A stretch of 8,560 nucleotides of DNA from NCBI GenBank assembly GCA_902796895.1, contig CADBQV010000007.1, positions 1-8,560 of the forward strand. The letters are read 5' to 3'. The notes under the pieces are model-generated. The model did no database searches, was not told where the DNA came from, and saw nothing but the letters and a program-made list of their open reading frames with translations. The DNA is from an uncultured Erysipelotrichaceae bacterium (GTDB taxonomy: Bacteria > Bacillota_I > Bacilli_A > Acholeplasmatales > Anaeroplasmataceae). Of this stretch, positions 1 through 6,272 are shown one piece after another. A program made the translations under genes and the position numbers. Position 1 is the stretch's first letter. Each line of letters starts with the position of its first letter.

Positions 1-96
1 ATAAAAGACTAACTAATTAATACAAAGAAATATTAAAAACATTATTAAAAACTATAAAATTGGCTCTATTAAGCCATCTAATGAATTTAAGCAAAG

Positions 97-129
97 AAAA
101 AAGGTTTAACACCAAACGGTATCAAACCT
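97..129 (-). terminator. Intrinsic terminator of tRNA-Cys
   Basis: On the minus strand a 12-bp stem pairs bases 118-129 with 102-113, including two G-U wobbles, around a 4-base loop (114-117). It is followed directly by a run of T (complement of the A-run 97-102). It begins 12 bases beyond the CCA end of the tRNA, as expected for a single-tRNA transcript. Confidence 0.85.
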
Positions 130-141
130 ATTGTTCTTTAA

Positions 142-216
142 TGGAGGCCCCTGCCGGATTCGAACCGACGATTGGGCAGTTGCAGTGCCTTGCCTTACCA
201 GCTTGGCTAAAGGGCC
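142..216 (-). tRNA. trnC: tRNA-Cys (anticodon GCA), CCA encoded
   Basis: Read on the minus strand this folds as a complete cloverleaf. The 7-bp acceptor stem pairs GGCCCTT with AGGGGCC (one G-U). The D arm is GCC/GGC around a loop containing TGGTAA. The anticodon loop is CTGCAAC, with GCA at 181-183. The T arm is GTCGG-TTCGAAT-CCGGC. Discriminator base U73 is followed by an encoded CCA (142-144). GCA together with U73 is the known identity signature for cysteine tRNA. The outermost pair of the anticodon stem appears to be an A27/C43 mismatch; the other four pairs are sound. The gene stands alone, with its own sigma-A promoter to the right and a strong intrinsic terminator to the left, so it is a monocistronic tRNA unit rather than part of a tRNA cluster. 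The small plus-strand open frame across it is an antisense shadow. Confidence 0.95.
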
Positions 217-231
217 ATATGAACATTAATT

Positions 232-260
232 ATTATATCAAAGCATATATTTAAAGTCAA
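232..260 (-). promoter_or_regulatory. Sigma-A promoter of tRNA-Cys
   Basis: On the minus strand, TTGACT (255-260) and TATAAT (232-237) are separated by exactly 17 bases (238-254). That is a near-perfect vegetative promoter. The -10 box ends 16 bases before the first tRNA nucleotide, which leaves room for a short 5' leader removed by RNase P. Confidence 0.85.
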
Positions 261-364
261 TCATTTTTTTGTCATTTATTATTAGTCAAATCACATATAG
301 AAATAAACAAATATTATTAATTATTATATAATATAATTTATTTCATTATTGAGATAAATTTAAC

Positions 365-393
365 TTGAATAAAGGAATATAAAATAATATAAT
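365..393 (+). promoter_or_regulatory. Sigma-A promoter of the DUF1846 gene
   Basis: TTGAAT (365-370) and TATAAT (388-393) are spaced by 17 bases. Transcription would start near 400, giving a leader of about 25 bases that holds the ribosome site (AGGA at 411-414 and GGTGAG at 416-421). The promoter diverges from the tRNA-Cys promoter across about 100 bases of AT-rich DNA. Confidence 0.8.
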
Positions 394-424
394 ATTCATT
401 GTATTTTTATAGGACGGTGAGAAA

Positions 425-1906
425 ATGAGAATTGCTTTTGACAACCAAAAATATTTAAAATTGCAATCAGAAAATATTTTAAAACGAGTTTCAAAATTTG
501 GTGACAAATTATATTTGGAATTTGGTGGAAAATTATTTGATGATTATCATGCATCACGTGTATTACCTGGTTTTGAGCCTGATACAAAATTAAAAATGTT
601 ATTAACACTTAAGGATAAAGTTGAGGTTGTTATCGCAATTAACGCTCACGATATTCAAAAAAATAAAATTAGATCTGATTTAGGTATTAATTATCAATCA
701 GAGGTTTTAAGATTAATTGATGCCTTTAGAGAATCAGGATTATTTGTTGGTTCTGTATGTATTACACAATATCAAAAAGTACCACAAGTTGAAACATTTA
801 AGGATAGATTAAATAATTTAGGTATTAAAACATACTTACATTACGAAATAGCTGGTTATCCTCATGATGTTGCAAACATCATAAGTGAAAATGGATTTGG
901 TAAGAATGAATATATTGAAACATCTAGACCAATTGTAGTTGTTACAGCACCAGGACCTGGTTCTGGTAAAATGGCAACTTGTCTTTCACAATTATATCAT
1001 GAAAATAAAAGAGGAATTAAAGCAGGATATGCTAAATATGAAACATTCCCTATTTGGAATTTAGCATTATCTCATCCTGTAAATATAGCATATGAAGCTG
1101 CTACTGCTGATTTAGCTGATATTAATATGATTGATCCATACCATTTAGAGGCTTATAATGTTCAAACAGTTAATTATAATAGAGATGTTGAAATCTTCCC
1201 TGTTTTAAAATCAATGTTTGAAGCTATTTATGGTGAATCACCATATAAATCACCTACTGATATGGGAGTAAACATGGCAGGATTTGCAATTTCTTGTGAC
1301 GATGCTGCTATTGAAGCTTCTAAAAATGAAATAATAAGAAGATATTTAGATTCATTAGTTGATTTAAGAAATGGTAAAGTTAAAAGAGATTGTGTAGATA
1401 AAATAGCTTTATTAATGAATAAATTAAATATTACAGTAAGTGATAGAAAATGTGTTGAAAAAGCACATGATAAAAAGAATAAAACTAACACAGTTTCAAT
1501 GGCTTTAGAATTAAATGATGGACGCTTAGTTGATGCTAAAACATCAGACTTGCTTACTTCTCCTGCTGCTTTAATATTAAATGCATTAAAGGAATTAGCA
1601 CAAATTAGAGATGACCTAATGCTTATATCTCCATCAATAATTGAACCTATATCTAAGATGAAAACTGAAACATTAGGAAATCATAATCCTAGATTACATG
1701 CTGATGAAATAATGATAGCACTTGCCATATCTGCAAGAACAAATCCATTAGCTGATTTAGCAATGAAGCAAATTCCAAATTTAAAGGGATGCCAAGCTCA
1801 TGCAACTGTAATTTTAGCTGAACAAGATAAATCAGTATTAAAGAAATTAAAGATTGATGTTACTTCTGATGCTGAAGGATACGCACATAGATTATATGTA
1901 AAATAG
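425..1906 (+). CDS. DUF1846 family protein, P-loop-like, function unknown
   Basis: The 493-residue protein matches the DUF1846 family end to end in length and in its conserved blocks. These are the N-terminal FDNQKYL and LYLEFGGKL (about 5-37), RVLPGF (45-50), a glycine-rich APGPGSGKMATCLSQLYHE segment (about 175-193), AGYAKYETFPIWN (200-212), NIAYEAATADL (220-230), MIDPYHLEAY (235-244), NYNRD (250-254) and SPTDMGVN (276-283). GPGSGK resembles a Walker A loop, and a nucleotide-binding role has been suggested for the family, but I know of no settled function. The start is fixed by the ribosome site just upstream and by family agreement at the N-terminus. No signal peptide or membrane helix is seen, so it should be cytoplasmic. 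It has its own promoter and its own terminator and is therefore monocistronic. The family call is confident; the biochemical role is open. Confidence 0.92.
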   Translation: MRIAFDNQKYLKLQSENILKRVSKFGDKLYLEFGGKLFDDYHASRVLPGFEPDTKLKMLLTLKDKVEVVIAINAHDIQKNKIRSDLGINYQSEVLRLIDAFRESGLFVGSVCITQYQKVPQVETFKDRLNNLGIKTYLHYEIAGYPHDVANIISENGFGKNEYIETSRPIVVVTAPGPGSGKMATCLSQLYHENKRGIKAGYAKYETFPIWNLALSHPVNIAYEAATADLADINMIDPYHLEAYNVQTVNYNRDVEIFPVLKSMFEAIYGESPYKSPTDMGVNMAGFAISCDDAAIEASKNEIIRRYLDSLVDLRNGKVKRDCVDKIALLMNKLNITVSDRKCVEKAHDKKNKTNTVSMALELNDGRLVDAKTSDLLTSPAALILNALKELAQIRDDLMLISPSIIEPISKMKTETLGNHNPRLHADEIMIALAISARTNPLADLAMKQIPNLKGCQAHATVILAEQDKSVLKKLKIDVTSDAEGYAHRLYVK

Positions 1907-1934
1907 ACTGACAATAAGTCAGTTTATTTTTTTT
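1907..1934 (+). terminator. Intrinsic terminator of the DUF1846 gene
   Basis: ACTGAC (1907-1912), a 5-base loop and GTCAGT (1918-1923) form a 6-bp stem that begins directly after the TAG stop. The tail TTATTTTTTTT follows. It separates the DUF1846 transcript from clpB. Confidence 0.85.
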
Positions 1935-1971
1935 AATTACTAAGTAATTAATTAATCTCATTTTAACAAAA

Positions 1972-1998
1972 TTAGCACTCTATACTTGAAAGTGCCAA
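1972..1998 (+). promoter_or_regulatory. CIRCE operator (HrcA binding site) of clpB
   Basis: TTAGCACTC (1972-1980), nine spacer bases, then AAGTGCCAA (1990-1998). The classical CIRCE element is TTAGCACTC-N9-GAGTGCTAA. The left arm is exact and the right arm differs at two positions. AAAA on the left and TTTT on the right extend the symmetry. The right arm overlaps the clpB -35 box, so bound HrcA repressor should block RNA polymerase at normal temperature and release it on heat shock. hrcA itself is not in the window. Confidence 0.85.
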
Positions 1999-2014
1999 TT
2001 TTATGATATATAAT
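1986..2014 (+). promoter_or_regulatory. Sigma-A promoter of clpB
   Basis: TTGAAA (1986-1991) and TATAAT (2009-2014) are spaced by 17 bases. The -35 box lies inside the CIRCE element, spanning its spacer and right arm, which is a repressing position. Transcription should start at about 2018-2021. Confidence 0.8.
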
Positions 2015-2018
2015 ATAA

Positions 2019-2037
2019 CTGTAGCGAAAAGCTATAG
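2019..2037 (+). other. Stem-loop at the 5' end of the clpB mRNA
   Basis: CTGTAGC (2019-2025) pairs with GCTATAG (2031-2037), including one G-U pair, around the loop GAAAA. The predicted transcription start falls at the base of this stem, so the clpB mRNA would begin with a hairpin followed by a 26-base single-stranded stretch holding the ribosome site. Such 5'-terminal stems are known to protect mRNAs from decay. It does not pair with the ribosome site, so a thermometer role is not supported. Confidence 0.5.
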
Positions 2038-2049
2038 ATTAAAATGCAA

Positions 2050-2055
2050 AGGTGG
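2050..2055 (+). promoter_or_regulatory. Ribosome binding site that fixes the clpB start
   Basis: AGGTGG lies 8 bases before the ATG at 2064. An in-frame GTG at 2052 would lengthen the protein by four residues, but it sits inside this ribosome site and has none of its own, so ATG 2064 is preferred. Confidence 0.8.
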
Positions 2056-2063
2056 GATTAATT

Positions 2064-4172
2064 ATGCAAAACTACAATGAAGAAAATAACAATGAAAATG
2101 TATTAGAAAAATATGGTAGAGACGTCGTGGCATTAGCTAGAGATGGCAAGATTGATCCTGTCATCGGTCGTGACGAAGAAATTAGACGTATTATTAAGAT
2201 ATTATCTAGAAAAACAAAAAATAACCCAGTTTTAATTGGTGAACCAGGTGTAGGTAAAACTGCTATTATTGAAGGACTTGCCCGTCGTATAGTTGCCAAT
2301 GATGTTCCTACATCACTTAAAAATAAAAGTATCTTTGAGCTTGATATGGGTGCACTAGTTGCCGGAGCTAAATATCGTGGTGAATTTGAGGAAAGATTAA
2401 AAGCTGTATTAAATAAAGTTAAAGAATCTGAAGGTAATATTATAATGTTTATCGATGAGATTCATCTAATAGTAGGTGCTGGTAAATCAGATGGTGCCTT
2501 AGATGCTTCTAACATGCTAAAGCCTATGCTTGCAAGAGGTGAATTACACTGTATAGGTGCTACTACTTTAAAGGAATACAGAGAATATATCGAAAAGGAT
2601 AGTGCTTTAGAAAGACGTTTCCAAAAGGTTTTAGTATCAGAACCAAGTGTCGATGATACAATATCAATTTTACGTGGTATAAAAGAAAGATTTGAGCTTC
2701 ATCATGGTGTAACTATCCAAGATAGTGCAATCATCGCAGCTGCAACATTATCTAATAGATATATTACTGATAGATTTTTACCAGATAAAGCCATAGACTT
2801 AATTGATGAGGCATGTGCTTCATGTAAAATGGAAATCGATTCTAAACCAGCAGAGCTTGATGACCTTGATCGTAAAATTACTCAATTACAAATTGAAAAA
2901 ATGGCTTTAAAAAAAGAAACTGACCCTTCTTCTATCAAGCGTTTAGAGGTAATTGAGGAAGAATTAAAAAAGAATATTGATACCCAAAAACAATTAAATA
3001 TCAAATGGCAAAATGAAAAAAATGAAATCGCATCATATAAAACTAAAAAAGAAAGCTTGGAAAAAGCTAAATTCGAGCTAGAAAAAGCTTTTAATAATGG
3101 TGATTATAAAAAGGCTTCAGAATTACAATATCAAAAAATACCAGCATTAGAAAAAGAAATTAAGGAATATCAAGAAAAATCTAAGGATGACCATTTATTA
3201 TCTGAATCTATTGGTGAGGAAGATATAGCTGTAGTAATTTCTAAATGGACAAATATTCCTATTTCTAAGTTGATGCAAGGAGATAGAGAAAAGATATTGT
3301 CATTAGCTGATACTCTTAAAAAAAGAGTAATTGGACAAGATGAAGCAGTCGATTTAATAAGTGATGCAATTATTAGACAGCGTGCCGGAATAAAGGATGA
3401 AAACAAACCAATCGGTTCCTTCTTATTCTTAGGTCCTACAGGTGTTGGTAAAACTGAACTTGCTAAAGCATTAGCTGATGCATTATTCGATAGTGAAAAC
3501 CATATAGTAAGACTAGATATGAGTGAATATATGGAACAATATTCAGTATCAAAATTAATAGGTTCTGCACCTGGATATGTAGGATATGAAGAGGGTGGAC
3601 AATTAACTGAAAAAGTAAGACGTAATCCTTATTCTATCGTATTATTTGATGAAATTGAAAAAGCACATCATGATGTATTTAATATATTACTTCAAATATT
3701 AGATGATGGTAGATTAACAGATTCTCAAGGTAGAACTGTAGATTTCAAAAATACAATAATAATTATGACATCTAATATTGGTAGTCAAGAATTATTATCT
3801 GGACAAAAAGATGCTGTAAATATGCTACTTAAAGCCAACTTCAAGCCTGAATTCTTAAATAGAATTGATGAAATAATTACATTCAATCCACTAAATAAAG
3901 ATGTTCAATATAAGATTGTAACTAAATTATTACAAAATCTAGATTATAGATTAATTACACAAAATATTAATATTACATATACTGATAACTTGAAAAAGCA
4001 TATATTAGATGAATCTTTTAATGAAGAATATGGTGCTAGACCAGTTAAAAGATATATCACTAAATATATTGAAACATTTATTGCAACAAAGATTATTAAA
4101 GGTGAAATTAAGCCTAATATTCCATATGTATTAGATGCAATAAATCATGAAATTAGATTATTAGTTAAATAG
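2064..4172 (+). CDS. clpB: ClpB-type AAA+ disaggregase lacking the N-terminal domain
   Basis: This 702-residue protein is a double-AAA+ unfoldase that, with DnaK, threads aggregated proteins through its hexameric pore in the cytoplasm. NBD1 has Walker A GEPGVGKT (59-66), the pore loop KYRGEFEER (103-111), Walker B MFIDEIH (128-134) and Arg fingers at 184-185. A coiled-coil middle domain (about 256-370) matches the ClpB M-domain, including [13 protein letters not shown] (258-270) and SELQYQKIP (352-360). NBD2 has GPTGVGKT (457-464), GYVGYEEGG (504-512), VLFDEIE (526-532), FLNR (597-600) and sensor-2 GARP (657-660). A full M-domain and no ClpP-docking loop separate it from ClpC and ClpE. The usual N-terminal domain of about 145 residues is absent. 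The protein starts just before NBD1, as in the short internal-start form of E. coli ClpB and the ClpB of mycoplasmas. The promoter and CIRCE lie immediately upstream, so this is the native form, not a window artefact. CGT arginine codons are concentrated in the first two thirds and AGA dominates later. Confidence 0.95.
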   Translation: MQNYNEENNNENVLEKYGRDVVALARDGKIDPVIGRDEEIRRIIKILSRKTKNNPVLIGEPGVGKTAIIEGLARRIVANDVPTSLKNKSIFELDMGALVAGAKYRGEFEERLKAVLNKVKESEGNIIMFIDEIHLIVGAGKSDGALDASNMLKPMLARGELHCIGATTLKEYREYIEKDSALERRFQKVLVSEPSVDDTISILRGIKERFELHHGVTIQDSAIIAAATLSNRYITDRFLPDKAIDLIDEACASCKMEIDSKPAELDDLDRKITQLQIEKMALKKETDPSSIKRLEVIEEELKKNIDTQKQLNIKWQNEKNEIASYKTKKESLEKAKFELEKAFNNGDYKKASELQYQKIPALEKEIKEYQEKSKDDHLLSESIGEEDIAVVISKWTNIPISKLMQGDREKILSLADTLKKRVIGQDEAVDLISDAIIRQRAGIKDENKPIGSFLFLGPTGVGKTELAKALADALFDSENHIVRLDMSEYMEQYSVSKLIGSAPGYVGYEEGGQLTEKVRRNPYSIVLFDEIEKAHHDVFNILLQILDDGRLTDSQGRTVDFKNTIIIMTSNIGSQELLSGQKDAVNMLLKANFKPEFLNRIDEIITFNPLNKDVQYKIVTKLLQNLDYRLITQNINITYTDNLKKHILDESFNEEYGARPVKRYITKYIETFIATKIIKGEIKPNIPYVLDAINHEIRLLVK

Positions 4173-4176
4173 AAAC

Positions 4177-4213
4177 AAAAAAGAGTTTTGAATCAAACAT
4201 CAAAACTCTTTTT
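4177..4213. terminator. Bidirectional terminator between clpB and the small membrane protein gene
   Basis: A 14-bp stem pairs bases 4178-4191 with 4200-4213 around an 8-base loop. On plus it ends in a T-run (4209-4213); on minus it ends in a T-run complementary to 4177-4182. It lies in the 45 bases between the two convergent stop codons and can serve both genes. Confidence 0.9.
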
Positions 4214-4217
4214 CTAT

Positions 4218-4514
4218 TTAAAATGCTCTTACAACGCCAACGATAGCTAAAACAAAGAATATGATAAATAATACCATAAATACTATTTTAACTGTCTTAT
4301 TCCAATTAACATTATTTAACCAAATAAATCCTGCAATACCAGCACATACAAATAATAAGATGTGACAAATATGTTGTAATGTATTTAATACACCACCTGA
4401 TATATTTGCAAGTCCAAGTAAGAAGATTGTACCACCAAGCATTAATGAAATAAATGCTACTAAGCCTACAATCCAAAATAATGTTACTTCTGTTGATTTA
4501 TTACTTTTTGCCAT
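4218..4514 (-). CDS. Small three-helix membrane protein, unknown function
   Basis: The 98-residue protein is very hydrophobic, with three predicted membrane helices at about 11-35, 43-66 and 74-95. The N-terminus is short and hydrophilic (MAKSNKSTEV), the first connecting loop is uncharged and glycine-rich, the second loop is asparagine-rich (NNVNWNK), and the tail is a short RAF. By the positive-inside rule, K3/K6 and K73/K76 suggest that the N-terminus and second loop are cytoplasmic, which fits three crossings with the C-terminus outside. Helix 2 carries two His (48, 51) and two Cys (50, 57). The ribosome site AAGGGGG (4522-4528) lies 7 bases before ATG. The gene follows rsmH, where a division cluster would have ftsL, but FtsL has one helix plus a coiled coil, so this is not FtsL. 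I do not recognise a family. The coding call rests on the ribosome site, extended -10 promoter, terminator and coherent topology. Confidence 0.8.
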   Translation of the reverse strand: MAKSNKSTEVTLFWIVGLVAFISLMLGGTIFLLGLANISGGVLNTLQHICHILLFVCAGIAGFIWLNNVNWNKTVKIVFMVLFIIFFVLAIVGVVRAF

Positions 4515-4540
4515 CTTAATTCCCCCTTAAAAACAACAAT

Positions 4541-4549
4541 ATTATATCA
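4541..4549 (-). promoter_or_regulatory. Extended -10 promoter of the small membrane protein gene
   Basis: On minus, TGATATAAT forms a TGn-extended -10 (TATAAT = 4541-4546). No good -35 box stands 17 bases upstream, which extended -10 promoters tolerate. It lies in the 63-base gap after rsmH. That gap has no clear terminator, so read-through from rsmH is also possible. Confidence 0.55.
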
Positions 4550-4577
4550 TAAGTTTATATGTTATACATATAAAAAA

Positions 4578-5501
4578 TTATCTTTTTTTAAGAACTCTCA
4601 TTTTAGCACTATGTGCTCTATTGTTATATTCTAATTCTTCCTGTGATGCTTCAATAGGATGACGTGTTATTAATTCAAATGGAGCTTCTTCTTTAACTAT
4701 AATAGGCAATCCTTCAGGAATATCTAATGTACTTCTTTCCTTAAATACCTTTTTACAAATTCTATCTTCTAATGAATGGAATGTAATAACTACTGCATAT
4801 CCATCCTTATTTAACATATCTAGGGCATCATTAATAGATACTTCAAAGACTCTAAGTTCGTCATTAACAGCTATTCTTAATGCTTGAAATGTTTGTTTAG
4901 CAGGATGACCCTTTTTATTTAATATCTTTTGAGGAAGACTCTTTTTTATCACATCAACAAGCTCAAATGTTGTTTCAATTTTTTTATTAAGTCTTTCTTT
5001 TTCAATACCTCTAGCTATTAATTTAGCATTAGATTCTTCACCATATTCATATAATATTTTAACTATTTCATTAAAAGAATAATTATTTACAATATCATAA
5101 GCTGATAATTTTGCATCTTGATTCATTCTCATATCTAGTGGGGCATCACTATTATAGCTAAAGCCACGTTCAGGAATATCTAATTGAAATGAAGATACGC
5201 CTAAATCATATAATACACCATCTATTTTAGATACATTAAGCTTTTCTAATTCTTTTTTAATATCCTTAAAATTAGCTTTAATGAATGTATAATTACTAGA
5301 TATAGGATCTAATACCTCTTTAGCTCTTATAAAGGCATAATCATCCTGATCAAAACAATATAAGTGACCTGTAGTTAATCTTTTTAAAATTTCTTTTGAG
5401 TGGCCACCACCACCAAGTGTACAATCAACATATATTCCATCTGGCTTAATATTTAAATTTTTTATTGCTTCTTCAAGTAAAACACTTTTATGAATATACA
5501 T
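4578..5501 (-). CDS. rsmH: 16S rRNA (cytosine-1402-N4)-methyltransferase RsmH
   Basis: RsmH (formerly MraW) uses S-adenosylmethionine to methylate N4 of C1402 in 16S rRNA, in the ribosomal P site, which tunes start-codon decoding. The 307-residue protein has the usual length and every family block: HKSVLLEEA (4-12), the SAM loop [10 protein letters not shown] (26-35), FDQD (50-53), [10 protein letters not shown] (99-108), GFSY (113-116), PLDMRM (121-126), [12 protein letters not shown] (199-210), FHSLEDR (241-247) and the C-terminal [11 protein letters not shown] (294-304). The ribosome site GGAGG (5506-5510) is only 4 bases from the ATG, but no other start fits the family alignment. It lies 60 bases after rpmF, with a hairpin in between. 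In most Firmicutes rsmH follows mraZ and precedes ftsL and pbpB. Here its upstream neighbours are yceD-rpmF and a small membrane protein gene follows. Confidence 0.97.
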   Translation of the reverse strand: MYIHKSVLLEEAIKNLNIKPDGIYVDCTLGGGGHSKEILKRLTTGHLYCFDQDDYAFIRAKEVLDPISSNYTFIKANFKDIKKELEKLNVSKIDGVLYDLGVSSFQLDIPERGFSYNSDAPLDMRMNQDAKLSAYDIVNNYSFNEIVKILYEYGEESNAKLIARGIEKERLNKKIETTFELVDVIKKSLPQKILNKKGHPAKQTFQALRIAVNDELRVFEVSINDALDMLNKDGYAVVITFHSLEDRICKKVFKERSTLDIPEGLPIIVKEEAPFELITRHPIEASQEELEYNNRAHSAKMRVLKKR

Positions 5502-5518
5502 ATATCCTCCATATATAG

Positions 5519-5545
5519 AAAATAGAGACCCCTAAGTCTCTATTT
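5519..5545 (-). terminator. Intercistronic hairpin between rpmF and rsmH
   Basis: A perfect 10-bp stem pairs 5536-5545 with 5520-5529 around a 6-base loop. On minus it runs into only a short T stretch (TTTTCT) about 10 bases before the rsmH ribosome site. The tail is weak, so it looks like a partial terminator or an mRNA-processing or stabilising element that would lower rsmH expression relative to rpmF. No promoter is evident between it and rsmH. Confidence 0.55.
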
Positions 5546-5561
5546 CTATTTCGTATAAAAA

Positions 5562-5762
5562 TTATTTTGCTTCTTCAGCGTTTTCTTCTTTTTTAACGAT
5601 TACTTGTTTGCCTTTGTAATATCCACAATTAGGACATACTCTATGTGCTAAAATTAATTCACCACAAGAAGGACAAGTGATCATTCCAGGAACGCTTAAA
5701 GCTAAATGAGAACGTCTCATTCTTTTCTTCATCTTTGAGACTCTACGAAAAGGTACTGCCAT
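5562..5762 (-). CDS. rpmF: 50S ribosomal protein L32 (bL32), zinc-binding form
   Basis: The 66-residue protein begins with the typical L32 start [19 protein letters not shown], rich in Lys and Arg for binding 23S rRNA. It carries the zinc ribbon C30-x2-C33 ... C43-x2-C46 (CPSC and CPNCGYYKG). This is the C+ form; many bacteria also keep a zinc-independent copy, none of which is visible here. The tail after about residue 57 is acidic ([10 protein letters not shown]). The ribosome site GGAGG (5771-5775) overlaps the stop codon of the upstream yceD, and only 12 bases separate the two genes, so they are surely co-transcribed and probably translationally coupled. The yceD-rpmF pairing is widely conserved in bacteria. 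Confidence 0.98.
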   Translation of the reverse strand: MAVPFRRVSKMKKRMRRSHLALSVPGMITCPSCGELILAHRVCPNCGYYKGKQVIVKKEENAEEAK

Positions 5763-5774
5763 TTAAAACACCTC

Positions 5775-6221
5775 CTACAATAAATCCTTTAATGAGGCAA
5801 AAGCAGGATTAATATTATCATCATCTTCTTCAATATCTGAATCAAAATATTCAGCATTGCTTATATTAATTGGTTTATTAATTAATATATTAGAAATGAT
5901 AGCTTCTTTAGTATCAAGTGTGATACCTGATATTAAAAAGGCATTCTCGTTATTTTCATCAGATGAAAATATTTCACTAGCTTTAATATCAACTGGAAAA
6001 TTAATTTCTTCGAGTGTTAATGAATCAGATAATAATAAATTTGCTTTAATTTCAAATTTAATAAAATATTCTTCTTCACTTCTTTGCCATATTTCTTCTT
6101 TAACATTACAATTAGTAACTTTAACAATATTTTCAAAGCCATCAAGTTCACTTAAATCTATTGTTTCATCGAAGCTATATGGGAATTTTAATTTCCTTAA
6201 TTGAGCTAAAGTAAACCTCAT
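5775..6221 (-). CDS. yceD: YceD/DUF177 family protein (ribosome/23S rRNA biogenesis)
   Basis: The 148-residue cytoplasmic protein sits directly before rpmF, as the YceD/DUF177 family does across bacteria and plastids. The family is linked to 23S rRNA accumulation; its biochemical role is not fully defined. The fold-wide pattern is recognisable in the central strand-rich region (about 50-110), the KPINI segment (116-120) and the C-terminal NPAFASLKDLL (138-148), which matches the DPR-x-LxxL ending of the family. Many members have a Cys cluster before that ending. Here it is missing and replaced by an acidic stretch around EYFDSDIEEDDDN (124-136), so the only cysteine is Cys38. Loss of the cluster is also seen in some Firmicutes. 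The ribosome site GAGGTGA (6226-6232) is 4 bases from the ATG. It is the first gene of the unit yceD-rpmF-(rsmH). Sequence similarity alone is moderate; the context makes the call firm. Confidence 0.88.
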   Translation of the reverse strand: MRFTLAQLRKLKFPYSFDETIDLSELDGFENIVKVTNCNVKEEIWQRSEEEYFIKFEIKANLLLSDSLTLEEINFPVDIKASEIFSSDENNENAFLISGITLDTKEAIISNILINKPINISNAEYFDSDIEEDDDNINPAFASLKDLL

Positions 6222-6241
6222 AAAATCACCTCAGCATTTCA

Positions 6242-6270
6242 ATTATACTTTTATCAATTATTAAAGTCAA
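6242..6270 (-). promoter_or_regulatory. Sigma-A promoter of yceD-rpmF-(rsmH)
   Basis: On minus, TTGACT (6265-6270) and TATAAT (6242-6247) are separated by 17 bases. Its -35 region (TTGACTTTAA) is identical over 10 bases to that of the tRNA-Cys promoter. The leader is short and I see no L32-binding or riboswitch structure in it. Confidence 0.85.
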
Positions 6271-6272
6271 GG

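Noticed and set aside
61..76. Small hairpin TGGCT/AGCCA at the left end
   Set aside because: The stem is only 5 bp with a 6-base loop. Its position beyond the strong tRNA terminator gives it no clear job, although a T-rich stretch follows on the minus strand.
60..254. Plus-strand 64-residue open frame
   Set aside because: It runs antisense through the tRNA-Cys gene, its promoter and its terminator, has no ribosome site, and its middle is simply the translated complement of the tRNA.
1228..1491. Minus-strand open frames inside DUF1846, clpB and yceD
   Set aside because: They are antisense to well-conserved coding sequence, lack ribosome sites and promoters, and translate to low-complexity Ser/Leu/Ile-rich sequence.
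2052..2063. GTG at 2052 as the clpB start
   Set aside because: The codon lies inside the AGGTGG ribosome site, which is correctly spaced for the ATG at 2064.
2064..4172. ClpC or ClpE assignment
   Set aside because: A full-length ClpB-type middle domain with the SELQY segment is present, no N-terminal zinc finger is present, and no ClpP-docking loop is seen in NBD2.
4555..4573. TTATATG/CATATAA hairpin after rsmH as a terminator
   Set aside because: All but one pair is A-T and no T-run follows on the minus strand. It overlaps the spacer upstream of the next gene's extended -10 promoter.
4603..4618. TTAGCACT...GTGCTC, a second CIRCE-like inverted repeat
   Set aside because: The arms are separated by only a few bases instead of nine, and the sequence encodes the conserved RAHSAKM motif of RsmH, so the likeness is a coding coincidence.
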